Assembly: GCF_048773025.1 (NCBI RefSeq) | Contig: NC_133547.1 | Coordinates: 37,408,004-37,472,003, forward strand | Direction of reading: 5' to 3' | DNA length: 64,000 nt | From: Camelus bactrianus | Lineage: Eukaryota; Chordata; Mammalia; Artiodactyla; Camelidae | Part shown: piece after piece, positions 1 to 11,963 of the stretch | Layout of the letters: each line of letters starts with the position of its first letter | Position numbering within the stretch: the stretch's first letter is position 1 | Position numbers and translations under genes: made by a program | Notes under the pieces: generated by a model | Database searches by the model: none | Seen by the model: the letters and a program-made list of their open reading frames with translations, nothing else | What the model was told of the DNA's origin: nothing

Positions 1-334
1 TTTCTTGTCTTCCTTATCAACACTCAGATGTTACTTGATATATTTGCATTTAGTCCCAAAATAATCCACTTGGATTCTACTACTTTCTTATCCTTATTTT
101 TTGGCACATTTTCAGGACAAGATATTAATTTTTTTCCCTTTCATTTTATGCACCACTAGATAAGCTCCTCAGAAACCCATTTCCATGAATTGTTGCCAGT
201 TGTCTACCCTTGGTCAGGCAGGGGATCACTGTTATATACAAAATAACTTAAAAGTACAAATAAAGGATACTTCCTTATGTTCCTCCTCTAAGAAGAGGAA
301 TTCTCAGAGATTTGTGAGAGTGCCAGTAGTTGGC
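1..334. other. AT-rich sequence without recognised content
   Basis: No gene, known repeat or motif seen on either strand. Confidence 0.5.
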
Positions 335-600
335 TGAGCAAAGAAATTTAAGAGTACAGCTGTGGCATTACATAATTCTGGGTTTGAACTCATAGTGCCA
401 CTTACTAGTTGTACTTCGTTGGAAAACACATTGAATTTTTTCTAAGCTTCACTTCCTAATATGTAATGCAGGACTACAATAGTGCTAACTCCCTGAGTTA
501 ATGCAAAAATTAAACGAGATAGCATATGAAAACACTGAGCAGAATGACAAACATATTACAGTAAGTACTCAAAGATATTTAACCATCATTTTTATGGTTT
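335..600 (+). repeat. MIR SINE relic
   Basis: An ancient tRNA-derived SINE in sense orientation. The core is visible as 'ctgggtttgaactcatagtg' followed by a degraded 'cttcacttcctaatatgtaa' (the MIR 'cctcagtttcctcatctgtaa' segment) and a tail near 'gagatagcatatgaaa'. An open frame of 121 codons that overlaps it at 501-866 matches nothing and crosses the repeat edge, so it is not taken as a gene. Confidence 0.7.
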
Positions 601-1011
601 CCTATCCTGAGGTGTCAAAAAAATATTCTTATAAAGATTCACATGCATACACACTCCTTTCTCTTTCTCTCTCATTATCCAACCAAACAGATATCATAAA
701 CGTTTCTATACCCAAAAAGAGGGGCTTAAAAAGACCAAAGAGAAAAACTGTATTGCCAAAAAAGGTGCAAGGTTTGGAACAGAAAATAGATAATGCATTT
801 TCAGCTCTGGTATGTAGAGATCTTAGAAACTGTCACTCTGTCCTAAGTAAAAACTGGATGAATTGAAAAATCAATGACTTTCTTGAATCCGTCAGAGAAT
901 TGAGGATGAAGAACACAGTGATAACCCCAAATCTGAATAGACAGAGTGATTAAACCCTGGGATTTGTTGCTAAGGGACCTTAGAAGCAACAAATAGCAAT
1001 GAGCATACACA
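601..1011. other. Unrecognised tract
   Basis: Contains a short pyrimidine run (about 655-680) and no recognisable repeat or exon. Confidence 0.4.
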
Positions 1012-2032
1012 GTGTCCAGATCTTGGTTTCTAATACCTTTTTCCAATAAAAGAACTCAGGGCTTCTTGGAGAAATGTCTAAGACTGGAACAAGAAAAACA
1101 CAAGATGATCCTGGATAGAGTGTCAAAAATTAAAGTGTTCAAAAAGAGAAACAAACTAGTAAAGTATGTCAAAGGGACACAGGAGCTGTATGATAGGGCT
1201 CCAGTGGCCAACGCTGAGATAATTTAAGGAGCAAAATAAGTAATATAGTATGGGATTATAACTCCAAATATAAAATAGATATCCTGAATTCCATGCTGAT
1301 GAAAAGAAATGATTTTTTTAATTAATAAATGGGGGGAATAAGTAGATTTCTCATTTAAAATAATTTCAAACAATTTATGTTGGTATTGTCCCTCAAGGAG
1401 GTGGAACAAAACTCTTTACCCCTATGCAGAGCTCATACTTCCTAAGAATGCAGTGTGGAAAGTTGGGGAGAAGAATTTCGCAGTGGAAACACTATGTCAG
1501 CCCGCTGACGATGGTTAGCCTCAGTTGTAATAACTGATGTTGTATCCTTCATATAATGCGAACATGATGGCAATTTACCTCTCTGGCATCCCCCCCAAAA
1601 CCCACAACTCATGTCTAATTGTGAGAAAATATTAGACAATACCAGTTAAAGGACATTCTACAAATATCCGACCAGTACTCCTTAAAACTCTCAAGGTCAT
1701 CAGAAACAAGAAAAGTCAGGAAAAGTGAGGGGATAACTGAGAGGAGCCTAAGAAGACACGATGATGAAATGTAATATATGGTACCCTGGATGAGATTCTG
1801 AAGCAGTAAGAAGAGTGCTAGGTAAAGACTAAGGAAATCTGAACAAAATGTGAACTTTAGTTCGTAATGTATCAGTATCAATTTGTTAGCTGTGTGATAT
1901 GCATCATGCCAATGTAAGGGCTTAATCACAAGCAAACCGTGTGCAAGGTGTACAGGAACGCTAAGAACTATTTCAGAATCTAAGAACTTTTACTGAATCT
2001 AAATATATTCTAAAATAAAGGGTCATATTTTA
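1012..2032 (+). repeat. Old L1 (L1M/L1ME-type) 3' untranslated region
   Basis: About 1 kb in sense orientation resembles the long 3' untranslated region of old mammalian L1 elements. Landmarks in order are 'cagggcttcttggagaaatg' near 1060, 'aggagcaaaataagtaatat' near 1227, 'ctcaaggaggtggaacaaaa' near 1392, 'tggcaatttacctctctggc' near 1569, 'gagcctaagaagacacgatg' near 1743 and a terminal 'ctaaaataaag' near 2010. There is no open ORF2 part. The exact subfamily name is from memory. A second, shorter copy of the same region lies at 58040-58210. Confidence 0.65.
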
Positions 2033-3250
2033 ATACAAACCGACAAAGAAATGATACCACACCTGGGGAAAAAAAAAAAAGCTATCTGGTTTACGTTTGT
2101 CCCAAAAGTACAGGGACACAAATAATGCACAGCCTTTGATCCCAAATTCTCTTTCTAAAATTAACTTATAATTAGTCATCAGAATTATAAAGGCATCATT
2201 TCATGATTTCTCCATTGAGATCTTTACTGGAATAAAGCCTGGGGAACAAATAAACACTCCTTTATTCAATAATAAATACTAAGAGTTTCTGGGACTTTTC
2301 TCTCTACAGAATAGAAGTATCATTACCACTCCAAACTGGTAATAGTCTCCCATTTTTTTTCTTTTCTCTTTTCCCAAGGATTAATTCACAGTGCAATTAG
2401 TGTTATATTCTCTTTTTTAGGCACACCTGAGCAGCCCTTGCTACCACAGTATATCAAGTATGTAGTTTTGTGCTCAATAAATTTTTTTGAGTATAGCTTC
2501 TAATAAATGGAAAGTAGAATGAATTTTATTAACCATCAGATATGTATTTTTTCTAAGAAATCTGGAGAAGGAAGCCAATTTGGAAGTCACATATAAATCT
2601 TATAAATGCAGTGGTAGAGAACCAGTGAGTGATGCCATCAAACCCAGTATTTCTCATAATATGATGATCTGTAAGTAGATTGGTGTTCAGAGTGCCTGGA
2701 ATGATATCCTGAATATTATTGTCACTGTTCTTAATTTCGTTTTCAGGGTAACCACATCTAAAGTCATTTGAGAACAGTATGAATTTTTAAATGTATTTTG
2801 CATTTAATATTATGAAGAGATTACTTTAATGCACAATTGTTTTTAGAATTTCAGTATTAACCAGACTCTACCCATATTTGTAAAATACAAAACCAAATTT
2901 AGTATAATCAAATATCCTGATTAATTACCTGAGATTGATTTTTCTAAAAGCCCTTGATTAACTTAATAGTTATTAAAGTACAACTATTAATGAAGAATAG
3001 AACAATGACACTGAAGACTGATGTGTCCTGATACTGTAAGTCAATACTAGGTATGTGAAAAACAGCTTGAATATCACATTTCTTTCAACAGTCATAGAAA
3101 GTAAGATTTTTTTTAAGTATGATTAAAATGCAGAAAATGTTTGAAGATGAATACTTATCCATGGGGATTATTTAAAGGATACCCGGATATTATTATGCTA
3201 AGATACACCAGTTATTTTTTAACAATTGTAAATATTTTGATAAAATTTAT
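2033..3250. other. Mostly unrecognised AT-rich sequence, possible L2/MIR tail at about 2400-2510
   Basis: The only hint is 'gtgctcaataaatttttttg' at about 2472, which resembles the 'gtgctcaataaatatttgttg' tail shared by L2 and related elements. The rest is plain AT-rich sequence. Confidence 0.35.
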
Positions 3251-3254
3251 GCTA

Positions 3255-3545
3255 CATATATTTCTATTGAAATGTAGTTGACATACAATATTATGTTAGT
3301 TTCAGACATACTACATAATGATCGGTCACTTGCTTACATTATCAGATGATCTCCACAATAAGTCTAATAACCATCTGTCTTCATGCAAAGTTATTACAAT
3401 ATTATTGACCACATTCCTTATGCTGTATATTACATCCTCGTGACTTACTTATTATATAACTGGAGGTTTGTACCTCTTAATCCTTTTCACCTGTTTCACC
3501 CACCCTCCACCCCATCCCTTCTGGCAGCCATCCATTTGGAATATA
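3255..3545 (-). repeat. L1 3' end, antisense
   Basis: Reads as the reverse of an L1 3' untranslated region: 'attgaaatgtagttgacata', 'caatattatgttagtttcag', 'ctccacaataagtctaataa' and 'ttacatcctcgtgacttact'. It is a 5'-truncated, moderately old L1MA/L1MB-like copy. Confidence 0.75.
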
Positions 3546-3884
3546 TTTGAGCATCAGAATTATCTGCAATTATTATACTTGTTGCTGAGCTGGGCATGTG
3601 TTAGGCACTATGCATGTATTGTGCCATCATGTATGGCTGTTAACAAAATATTACAAGGCATACTAAAAGGCAAAACAAAACATGGCAAAACAAAACATAG
3701 CAAAACCTACACCAACAAACATTTATTTATTTTCAGAATCTGTGCCTGAAGAATTTTTTGTTAATGTAGGATAATTATTAGCATTCCAGTGAAGAGTGAA
3801 ACATTGATTAAGTAAGGGATCGAGGGAAGAGAATTGCTGGAGTGATGGTCAGAGGTGATATATGCATAAATTAATTAACACTGG
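3546..3884. other. Unrecognised sequence with an A-rich imperfect tandem repeat
   Basis: At 3656-3706 a unit of about 15 bp of the form GGCAAAACAAAACAT is repeated between two and three times. Nothing else was recognised. Confidence 0.5.
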
Positions 3885-4260
3885 CTGCTCTAATATCCAC
3901 ATGCAGAAACCCCCATGGCTTAACACAATAGTATTTCACTTATTGTTCATTCAGTAGTCTTATGAGGGTGTTCAGTAGGTTGTTTTCTATGCAAAATTTT
4001 CAAGGGATGGAGGCTCCTTTAATACTGTCCCTCAGTCCCTAACAGCCTGAGATTTCTTTTTCGTTTTCCTGCTATCCAGTGATTAGAAAAAGACAGCATG
4101 GAGAAGCCATTCTTGCTTTGAAGTTACTTGCCCAGAGTGACACATAAAACTGCCCATTCAATCACATTCGATTAGTGGTAACTAATAATATGGCTTAGCA
4201 TCGGTGCAAAGGAGCTAGGAAATGCAATCTCAGGATAAGCAGGTTCATATTATCAAAATT
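3885..4260 (-). repeat. Old interspersed repeat, LTR-like, unnamed
   Basis: The pattern 'ggctgctctaatatccacat ... catggcttaacacaatagta' near the start and 'aggagctaggaaatgcaatc' near the end matches the general plan of a common mammalian dispersed repeat read in antisense. I cannot name its family. If it is an LTR it is a fossil fragment. Confidence 0.35.
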
Positions 4261-5904
4261 CTTTAGTAGGGACAAGAAAAGCATGTACCTGTGGTGATCT
4301 GTTAGACCTCTGTGCCACAAGAAGGAATCTAGTGTTGAAGCAGAAGGATTGCTTTAGATGGAACAAAGTCATCTTCTCAGAATAAAGACGGAGAAGGTGG
4401 CATTTTGAATTTGAGAAATGTAGGGTGAATGGACTAGAACAATAGTATCTGATTGTCTGGTAGCATTAATGTTCCATTTGAGTTCTTAGACATGAATTTA
4501 TAATGAAAACAATTAAAAAGATTATATGTTTTTTCCAGCCACAGTCAGCTACACAGATGTAGGTCAGGGAACTGACGGTGGGTTGAAATTAACTAGACTT
4601 AAACAAGTGTGATAAAGTGTAAGAGGTGCAAAGGAGTAAAGGGCATATATGCAAAGCATGTTTAATGACTGAACATGAGGTTTAAACAGAAGAGAGAAGG
4701 TGGTAGGAGGATGAGGGACAGTGAAAAGCTGATAGGATCAATGAGTTGTAGGGAGGAGATTTGTAGTCAGAGTCCTACAAACAAAACAAAACGGAACAAA
4801 ACAAAACAGGGGGCAGTGGTCAGAGAGTGAGCTGTGTACAAGGGATGTTGCAGAGCCGGGTATAGTTACTGGTAACAGTTACATCTAGGGAGTGAGTGAC
4901 TGAGGGGTAGTGGTAGACAAGATTATGAAGGACAGATTATTTTAGGGAATTCAAGGCCAGGGGGGTGAAGTGTTATCTAGAAGTTCATTGAAATCACCAA
5001 GAATTAGGATAGACGTGACTGGAGTAACAGTGAGCTAGGAAGTGATTCATGGAGAAATGATGAGGAATGATCCAAGGTTTGGGAGATAACAGCTATAATT
5101 GAAGGATAGAGGGTTACAAAATCAGATGGCATAAAATACAAAGCTTGAGGATTTTAGAGGCATTGAAGTAAAATGCTCTGAAATATGAAATAAGAGCTCA
5201 AAGATGTTTACCTCACTATCATTCCTAGTGGTACAAGGTTTAAGATGGAAAACAAACAAACAAAAATTTAGTAGGCTAAAGAGGAACACATACCTGGCAA
5301 AAACCATCACAGTTTGGGAATTGGGGTCCAAAAGGTAAGGACTCATATGGGCAAATTATATTTTTGCAAGGTAAAGTTAAAGTTGTTTTAAATGAACTGA
5401 ACTGTTTCAAAATACACAAAAGCAAAGGCACTGGAATTTATGTAATATGTGATAGACCATATACTGAACTGAAAAAGTCTCAAATGATCATAAGGAAGTC
5501 ACTAACCAGTGCTCCTCCCCATTTTCACCAGTAAAATAAAACTTCAGACAAAACAGAACTTAACCATCTTTGGGTGAGGGGTGGGGAACTTCAACTAGAG
5601 ACTGCAAGTCAATCATCAACTGATTGTGTCCAAATTGGCATTGTGACACAGCAGTTTTCTTTGCAATGTTTGGTATAGTTCATGCTGACTATGCATAACA
5701 AAGAATCGTTCCTGAAAGAGGGACATAGAAACTTTATTCTTTAAAATAAAAAATTTATCTTGTTTTGGTTTTGTTGACAGTGGACTCAAAAACATTTTGA
5801 CTGACTTCTCCATATGTTAGATGACAAATCAGAGATACATCATCAAATAATTCCTAGCTCACAAGTAATTTCTCCCCACTCACTCTTGACTAAGAGTACT
5901 ATTA
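4261..5904. other. Purine-rich unclassified tract, possibly an old transposon
   Basis: From about 4330 to 5350 the + strand is rich in 'gagaagg', 'ggaggatgaggg' and 'gtgaagtg' words, as in interior parts of old mammalian repeats such as antisense L2. The short piece 'gatgaggaatgatccaaggtt' near 5060 recalls the L2 antisense phrase 'gatgactccaaggttt'. I cannot assign it firmly. AAAAC-type low-complexity runs lie at 4780-4808. Confidence 0.3.
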
Positions 5905-5910
5905 TTTTAT

Positions 5911-5959
5911 ACATATACACATACACACACATACACACATACACATACACCTACATATA
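5911..5959. repeat. (CA)n-rich microsatellite, interrupted
   Basis: Alternating 'acacatac' units with TA interruptions over about 49 bp. Confidence 0.85.
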
Positions 5960-5989
5960 TTCTTGGAAGGAAGGAAAACTGTAATACTT

Positions 5990-6265
5990 TATTTTGTTTT
6001 TTTAAATAGAAAATTAAATCAAATTATAAGATATATGCCAAAAACTACCAAATCATAATTGAGCAGTTCAAATAGTGAACACATCCTTATAACCACCATC
6101 CAGGCAAAAACCCTAGAAGATTTTATATAGGAGAGATAATATAGAAGCTTTCTTTGAGCTCCATCCCAGCCATTGATATTCTCCCCTAAAGACAGATACT
6201 GTTTTGTCTTCTTTCTCCAACATTTGGTTTTTGAACTTTATATGAATATAGTTATACAGTAAAAA
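5990..6265 (-). repeat. Old L1 3' region, antisense (first part)
   Basis: 'acatccttataaccaccatc' and 'tttgaactttatatgaatat' are the reverse of an old L1 3' region. It continues after the LTR at 6866-7320, since 'tgaactttatat..gttatacag' and 'tgttttggcttctttcattt' are adjacent in intact L1. Confidence 0.65.
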
Positions 6266-6865
6266 TAGTCAGAATCCTGAGTTGACTTCCCAGAGTTATT
6301 CTCCCTGGTGTATATGATCTGTACGCCCCTCTCCCTTTGGGTGTAGGAAGGACTTGTGACTAAGTGAGATTCCACTCCTGTGATTAGATTATGAATTAGT
6401 TGACTTTGAGTTATCCAAATGGGAGATTATCTTGGGTGAGCCTGACCAAATCAAGTGAGTCCTTAAATGTGGTTGGGCCCTTCCTCAGAGAGAGTTTCAA
6501 AGCCGTAGATGATCTCCTACTGACCTGAAGAAATAACTTACCATGTTGTGAGACGGTCATATGGCTAGGACCTGAGAGCTCACCCTGGCCAGCAGCCAGC
6601 AAAAACATAGACCTTTGTCTGACGACTGCAAGGAATTGAACTCTGCCAATAGCCTAGATGAGTTTGAAAGAGGACCCCCAACTTCAGATATCATTGCAGT
6701 ACCAGTGAACACTCTGATTTCAGCCTAATGGGACCATGAACATAGGACGCAGCTATTCATCCTTGAATTCCTGACCCATAGAAAATGTGAGATAATAAAT
6801 GTATATTGCGTTCAGCTGCTAAATTTGTGCTCATTTGTTATGCAGCAGTAGAAAACTAACACATA
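6266..6865 (+). mobile_element. MaLR LTR (MLT1-like), solo, fossil
   Basis: A long terminal repeat of the ERVL-MaLR class in sense orientation. Landmarks are 'ggaattgaactctgccaata', 'tgagataataaatgtatatt' (polyadenylation signal region) and the terminal 'cagtagaaaactaac'. No internal region or second LTR is present. It interrupts an older antisense L1. The 5' boundary is uncertain. Confidence 0.65.
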
Positions 6866-7325
6866 CAATATATACCTATTTGTGTTTTGGCTTCTTTCAT
6901 TTATTATATGTATTACTCTTGATTTTGTATGAAGCAATAGTGTATTCATTTTGAATGCTCTTTAATAAGCTTATTGAAAGACTATAAATATATTACAGAT
7001 TCTGAATTATATTGTTTCAACTTTTTGGTTGTTACTGATAGTGATATGAGGAACATTCTTGTATATGTTTTTTGGTGCACATACTCTACTGAGTAGGAGT
7101 GGAATTGCAGCTGTAGGGTAGGCATATGTTCAGCCCTAGTAGATACTGACAGTTTTCCAAAACAGTTGTATCAACTTAGAATGCCAAAAGCAGATTGAAA
7201 GCTTCAGTTACTCCATATGCTCACCAATAATTGTTATTGATCCTGTAATTTTGTTTGTTTGTTTGCCTTTTTAAAGTTTAGCCATCCTGGTGGTTTTGTA
7301 GAAGGATGTGATGGCAATTGCTGCT
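6866..7325 (-). repeat. Old L1, antisense (second part)
   Basis: Continuation of the L1 at 5990-6265 beyond the inserted LTR: 'ggcttctttcatttattata', 'tactgagtaggagtggaatt' and 'tagccatcctggtggttttg' correspond, reversed, to the L1 ORF2 end and 3' untranslated region. Confidence 0.65.
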
Positions 7326-8999
7326 ACCAGCATTGTGAACCATCTTCTCTTTAGCCTTCTGTGTGGGTCTGTGTGTTGATATCCCAAGTTTCATTCAAAT
7401 TATGTCTGTCTTTCTGCCAGCTAACTAGAGGAAGCAGGGATTTGACTTCTGTGATAAAGAATGGGAAGATTATCCTTTTTAAGATCAGTAGGCAGTTATA
7501 ATTACAATAAAAAAGATGATTGTATAATTGGTTAGATTCTTTCTTTTTACCCCTAACCACTTCTCCGGAAGAACTCCCAAGCTCTTTCACCTTTTCATTC
7601 CAACTCCTACACAGATCATAAGCACAGCTGTTCTGCACAGACATTACCAAAAATTTTAGCTCATCCTAATCTCAACTTGTCGGAGTTACACTGGTAAATG
7701 AAATAAAATTTTTCTTACTATATCCTTTGAACAGTTTCTCCTTTTGAGACAGTTGATTCTGATTTGAAAAAATCTGCAAACCAACAAACTCTTGAAGAAT
7801 GCAATATTCTAATTCTCATTTAATTGATAATAGAAGCACTACAGCGTGTTCATAAAATCATGCTATTCTTTATGAGAAAGACATCCATTTTTAAACATAT
7901 TTTTCTTGGATTGTTCTTATTTTCTTCATGATAGGAAGGGCATATCTAACATAAATCATGAGATAAAATTATAGAAATCACATAATTGCCCTAATGTGCC
8001 CACTGTGGAACTCATCAATCTACATGTATGCCTTGTTTTAAGCAGATTCAATGATTCATACATTTTACTATTTACACAATGATTTACACTTGGATCCCTT
8101 ACATAGTAAGCTGTCCAGGGTTTTTAAAATTATTCTATTTATACAATACTAGTTAACACATTTTTCAGGTATATTTATAGAGTATAAAGAGACATATACT
8201 TGTTATGTCATGTACATTTAGAAACAGATCAGAGAATGGTATTTCCATGAAGCATTTCAACCGCACAAAAGCACACAGAAATAGCATAATCAATACCAAC
8301 ACATTCATCATTCAGCTTTTACAAATCTTAACATTTTATCATATTTGATTCAGAAATGTTTATCCAATAAATAAATATTACAGATCTTCACATTCTCCTC
8401 CCCACCCCAGAAGAGACCTTCGAGCCTGAATTGGTTGAACCTCATCCCTGTGCATTTTTGAAAATCCCAGATGCAACTTCAAAGAAATCTCTATCATTAC
8501 AATGGCCTCAGTTAATTTAAAAGGTTAATGGGGACTATAAAGATGGAAGCAAAATCACCTCCAAAAGCCCCTGAGAGCTGATAAGTTACCTGAGTGGAAG
8601 TATGTCAGGGGGATAATCCAGAGAAAGAACATCAGGGTCTTGGCCCAGCTTCCCCTGTTTGACAAGGCACAACACAAATGGCCAGGCTGCATGTGGAGTG
8701 GTCCTCCAGAGGTTAACACCTCTGCGGCTTTGCTACAGCATTTGAAGAGTTAATTTGTGAGTGTATTCAGATTGTACCTTCCTTTTCTATTTAACACAGG
8801 TTCTAAGACACACTGTGTCTTACACCAGATCGCATTATTAGAGTTTAATTGCTTCTATTTAAGCCCTTTTAGTTAGGTTATCCCTAAAATTTAACTTCTG
8901 TGGGTCTTACTTGTCTCATGAGTGAGTTGAACCCAATAACTTCCTTAGTCACAATATCCTGAAAACCATATACAGAAGGTGCATCACTTTTATCACTGT
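7326..8999. other. Mostly unrecognised sequence
   Basis: No exon or clear repeat. A weak resemblance to an antisense old L1 3' end is seen at 8270-8350 ('tcatcattcagcttttacaa'), too weak to call on its own. Confidence 0.35.
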
Positions 9000-9070
9000 A
9001 TTTCCAGTGCTCAATAGCACCATGTGGCAAGTATTCATCAACTGTGTTTGTTGAATGAATACATGTTATT
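9000..9070 (+). repeat. L2/MIR-type 3' tail
   Basis: 'tccagtgctcaatagcacca' and 'tgtttgttgaatgaatacat' match the common 3' terminus of L2 and related elements. Confidence 0.5.
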
Positions 9071-9671
9071 TTTCCCCAAAATTGCACTGCAAGAAAATTA
9101 AATTTAATAGAAAATTTAAGATGCTAGTTTACTTGTACTACTGATAGATAACTGCTTTGAAAGTCAGTGATAGTCTCTGAAGCCCTAAACAGATCATTGA
9201 AGTTACGACTAAATCTTTACATATGCACATAGGCTTATGTGTCTTCAAAACTCTCCACTTAAACTCAACAAAATCAAGTGAATCAGAATTTATTTCCTAG
9301 TACATCAATTTTGATAAGCTATGTGATAAAGACACTTTAATGATATTTCCAGCAAAAATCATACTGAGTATCTTTATATACTCAAGAAAAATTTCAGAGA
9401 ATTTTATAATGAAGGGAAATATTTCACAATGAAAATAAATGTTCCTAAATTTACTGTTTTATGAGGTATTATGATGCCATAGCATTTATTAGTATTAAAA
9501 TTAAAATTTTTATTTCCTTCCTAATCTGTGATTAGACCCTAACACAAACTTTTCCTTACTGGCACCATCAGATGATAAACCTCTGCCTTCCTTTCTTCCT
9601 GCCAAAACTCCAAAATGCTCTTTGACTCTATGCACACTCCATGCTCTCACTCCCAGCATATCCTTCTAGTA
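9071..9671. other. Unrecognised sequence
   Basis: AT-rich to about 9520, then a C-rich stretch that might be L2, but no landmark is clear enough to call. Confidence 0.35.
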
Positions 9672-9772
9672 AGGCAGTGGTCCTCAAACTTCAGAGTATA
9701 ATTAACTGATGGTGATTAAAACACGGATTCCTAGACCAGACCGCAGGAGTTTCCGATTCAGTAGATCTGGTG
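9672..9772. mobile_element. hAT-Charlie DNA transposon relic (MER20-like), left half
   Basis: Begins 'ggcagtggtcctcaaacttc' and runs through 'gattaaaacacggattccta' and 'tttccgattcagtagatctg', matching the left half of a short non-autonomous hAT element. The right half resumes at about 10155. Confidence 0.65.
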
Positions 9773-10154
9773 TGTCGTCCGATGTAATAGAGTCTGACTC
9801 CATTTTTGGACAGCTTCCATGTCCCACCACTCCTTTTATCCATTTGTCCCCCATCTGCACAAGCTGATTAGAAAACTTGAGTGCTCCCTCCTTTGGCACT
9901 GGTGGAAACTTCAGTCAAATAACACCTAGTGCAGCCTCACCCCTTAACCACTGTACGACCAATCTCCTTTCCCTGTTTCTCAAGCCATTTTTCTCAACCA
10001 GTTCGAGAGCCTACCCTCAAAAGACTCAGAAAGACTCATTATGTGAGTTACAAGCCTTTCCAGTCCTTGATGTTGTGTGTGTCATCATCAGTCCTGACAA
10101 TCCGAAGTTTGGGGGGGAGGTCCCATCCATATCTGTAAGGTGATCATGACACCT
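9773..10154. mobile_element. Unclassified insert of about 380 bp, possibly a solo LTR
   Basis: This tract separates the two halves of a MER20-like hAT element and so must be an insertion. It starts near 'tgtcgtccgatg' and ends near 'gatcatgaca', giving TG...CA ends, as LTRs have. I could not find a convincing short target duplication and do not recognise the family. Two open frames of 88 and 69 codons on the + strand (9877-10143 and 9929-10138) match no known protein and are treated as chance. Confidence 0.4.
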
Positions 10155-10225
10155 TAACATTTAAATTTCTAGAAACTTCCCAAGGGAAAGTATCCAGGGA
10201 CTACCTTTTAGAACCATTGCGCTAA
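10155..10225. mobile_element. hAT-Charlie relic (MER20-like), right half
   Basis: 'taaatttctagaaacttccc' and 'gggactaccttttagaacca' correspond to the right half and terminal inverted repeat of the element that starts at 9672. Confidence 0.55.
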
Positions 10226-10639
10226 GGAGTCACATCCACCCCAGTCCCAGGTGCCCCGTTCTGCAAAGTGCATCTAAATTGTCTGTATTCCATCTCATCC
10301 GGTAATTATTTCCTTAGTCTGTGTCCCCTAACCGAAGGGCAACCCCCGATGGGTAGATGCCATATGTCAATTTTTTAATTTACTTTAGCTCATAGAGCAA
10401 TTTTTAAACTTACTTTGGCTCATAGCTCAATGTCACAGATTCATAGAATTATTCATCTGTTTCTTCATTCCATGTATTCACTGAAGCTGATGGCGAATAC
10501 AGAGATTTTAAAATCAGGTTCTCAACTCCAGTGTATAAATAGTCAATAAATTTAAATGAAAAAAAAAAGATTGGATAGAGGAAAGCACTTCAGAAAATAG
10601 GAGTGGATTTATGTTAAAAATTATAATCTAACCATTGTA
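10226..10639. other. Unrecognised sequence
   Basis: Has a short imperfect local duplication, 'ttttaatttactttagctca' and 'tttaaacttactttggctca' (10374-10430). No gene seen. Confidence 0.45.
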
Positions 10640-10810
10640 TTAGCTATATTATGCCAGCTCATTTAATTTTTTACTAAATCTCTGCAACTGAAGTTTATCA
10701 TTTTTAGCCCATTTTACAGATGGGCACTTGGAAAATCAAGGGTTTAAGTGGAAAATCTGGTAATTAAACCCAAATCTGTGTGACACTCATTCCCCTTCTT
10801 CACTTTGCAC
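10640..10810 (-). repeat. MIR SINE relic, antisense
   Basis: 'cccattttacagatgggcac' is the reverse of the MIR core end, followed by a degraded 'taattaaacccaaatctgtg' (reverse of the 'gggttcgaatcc' region). Confidence 0.7.
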
Positions 10811-10924
10811 ACTGTAGTCAGAGTATATACAGCAGAGCAACAGACCCTATAGAGGCAAGTAAACAGTTTTTGTAAAACAGAAGATTTGTTCCAGAGAGTA
10901 GTAAGAAATATTTTCTTCCTTTAA

Positions 10925-11963
10925 AAAATTATTATAAATGTGCATAATGTGGCCATTACAATACAGAGAGGTCCCATGTACCCTTATCCCAGTTCCTCTC
11001 AACAGTAACATCTGATAGAACTATGGTACAATAACAGATGCAAGAAATTTACAGCACTGCAATCCATGACACATGTCCCAGATTGTCCCAGGTTTGCATG
11101 TACTCATTTGTGAGTGTTTGTGTGTGTATATAGTTCTAAGCAATTTTATCACATATGTGTAGATTCATGTAAGCACCACCACAGTACAGCTGTCCCATAA
11201 CCACACAGAACTCTCTTGTGTTACCTTCTACAGTTATACCCACACCCAGAATGGCTGTAGCTTTTCACATTCTCACAACAATATATGAGAGATCCAAACT
11301 TTCTGCATCCTCTCCAGTATTAGATACTGTTATTATTATATTTTATTAGCTATTTTATTACATGTGCCATGATACTTCATTGTTTTAATTTTCAATTGCC
11401 TAATCACAAATAATGTTGAATTTATTTCCTTGTGCCTATTTGTCATCTGTTTATTCTCTTTGGTGAAATGCCTGTTCATTTCTTTGGCCCATTTTCTGTT
11501 TGGATTTTTTTTTTCATATTGTTGAGTTTTTTTTTTAATTGAAGAATAGTCAGTTTTGATAATTCTTCATATATTCAAGATATGAGTCATTTGTCATGTG
11601 TAATGTTTGCAAATATTTTCTCTCACTCTGAAGATTTTCTCCTTGGCTTCTTACTAGGGTCTTTTTTCTATTATGATAAAGTCCAAATGGTTAATTATTT
11701 TTTCCATGGATCATGCTTTCTGTCTCACATATAAGAATGTCTCATCATGTTCTAGGCATCAGTGATTTGCTCCTATGTTTACTTCTAAAAGTTTCATAGT
11801 TTTACAATTTGTATTTAAATCCATGATCCATTTCAGATTATTTTTTCTACGTTTGAGGTTTATGCTGCTGTTAATACTTTTAGCTTATGAATGACTAATT
11901 CGTCCAGTACTGTTTCCTAAAAAGAATATCCTTTCTCCATTTAATTCCTTTTGCATTTTTATC
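10925..11963 (-). repeat. Old L1, antisense (segment 1 of 3)
   Basis: Reverse of an L1 3' untranslated region and ORF2 end: 'ccattacaatacagagaggt', 'tcatgtaagcaccaccacag', 'catttgtcatctgtttattc', 'gatttgctcctatgttta' and 'tccatgatccatttcagatt'. The element resumes at 12401 and 12797, and is interrupted by two later insertions. Confidence 0.8.

Noticed and set aside
501-866. 121-codon open frame
   Set aside because: Starts inside a MIR relic, has no recognisable domain, no splice context and low-complexity serine/leucine runs.
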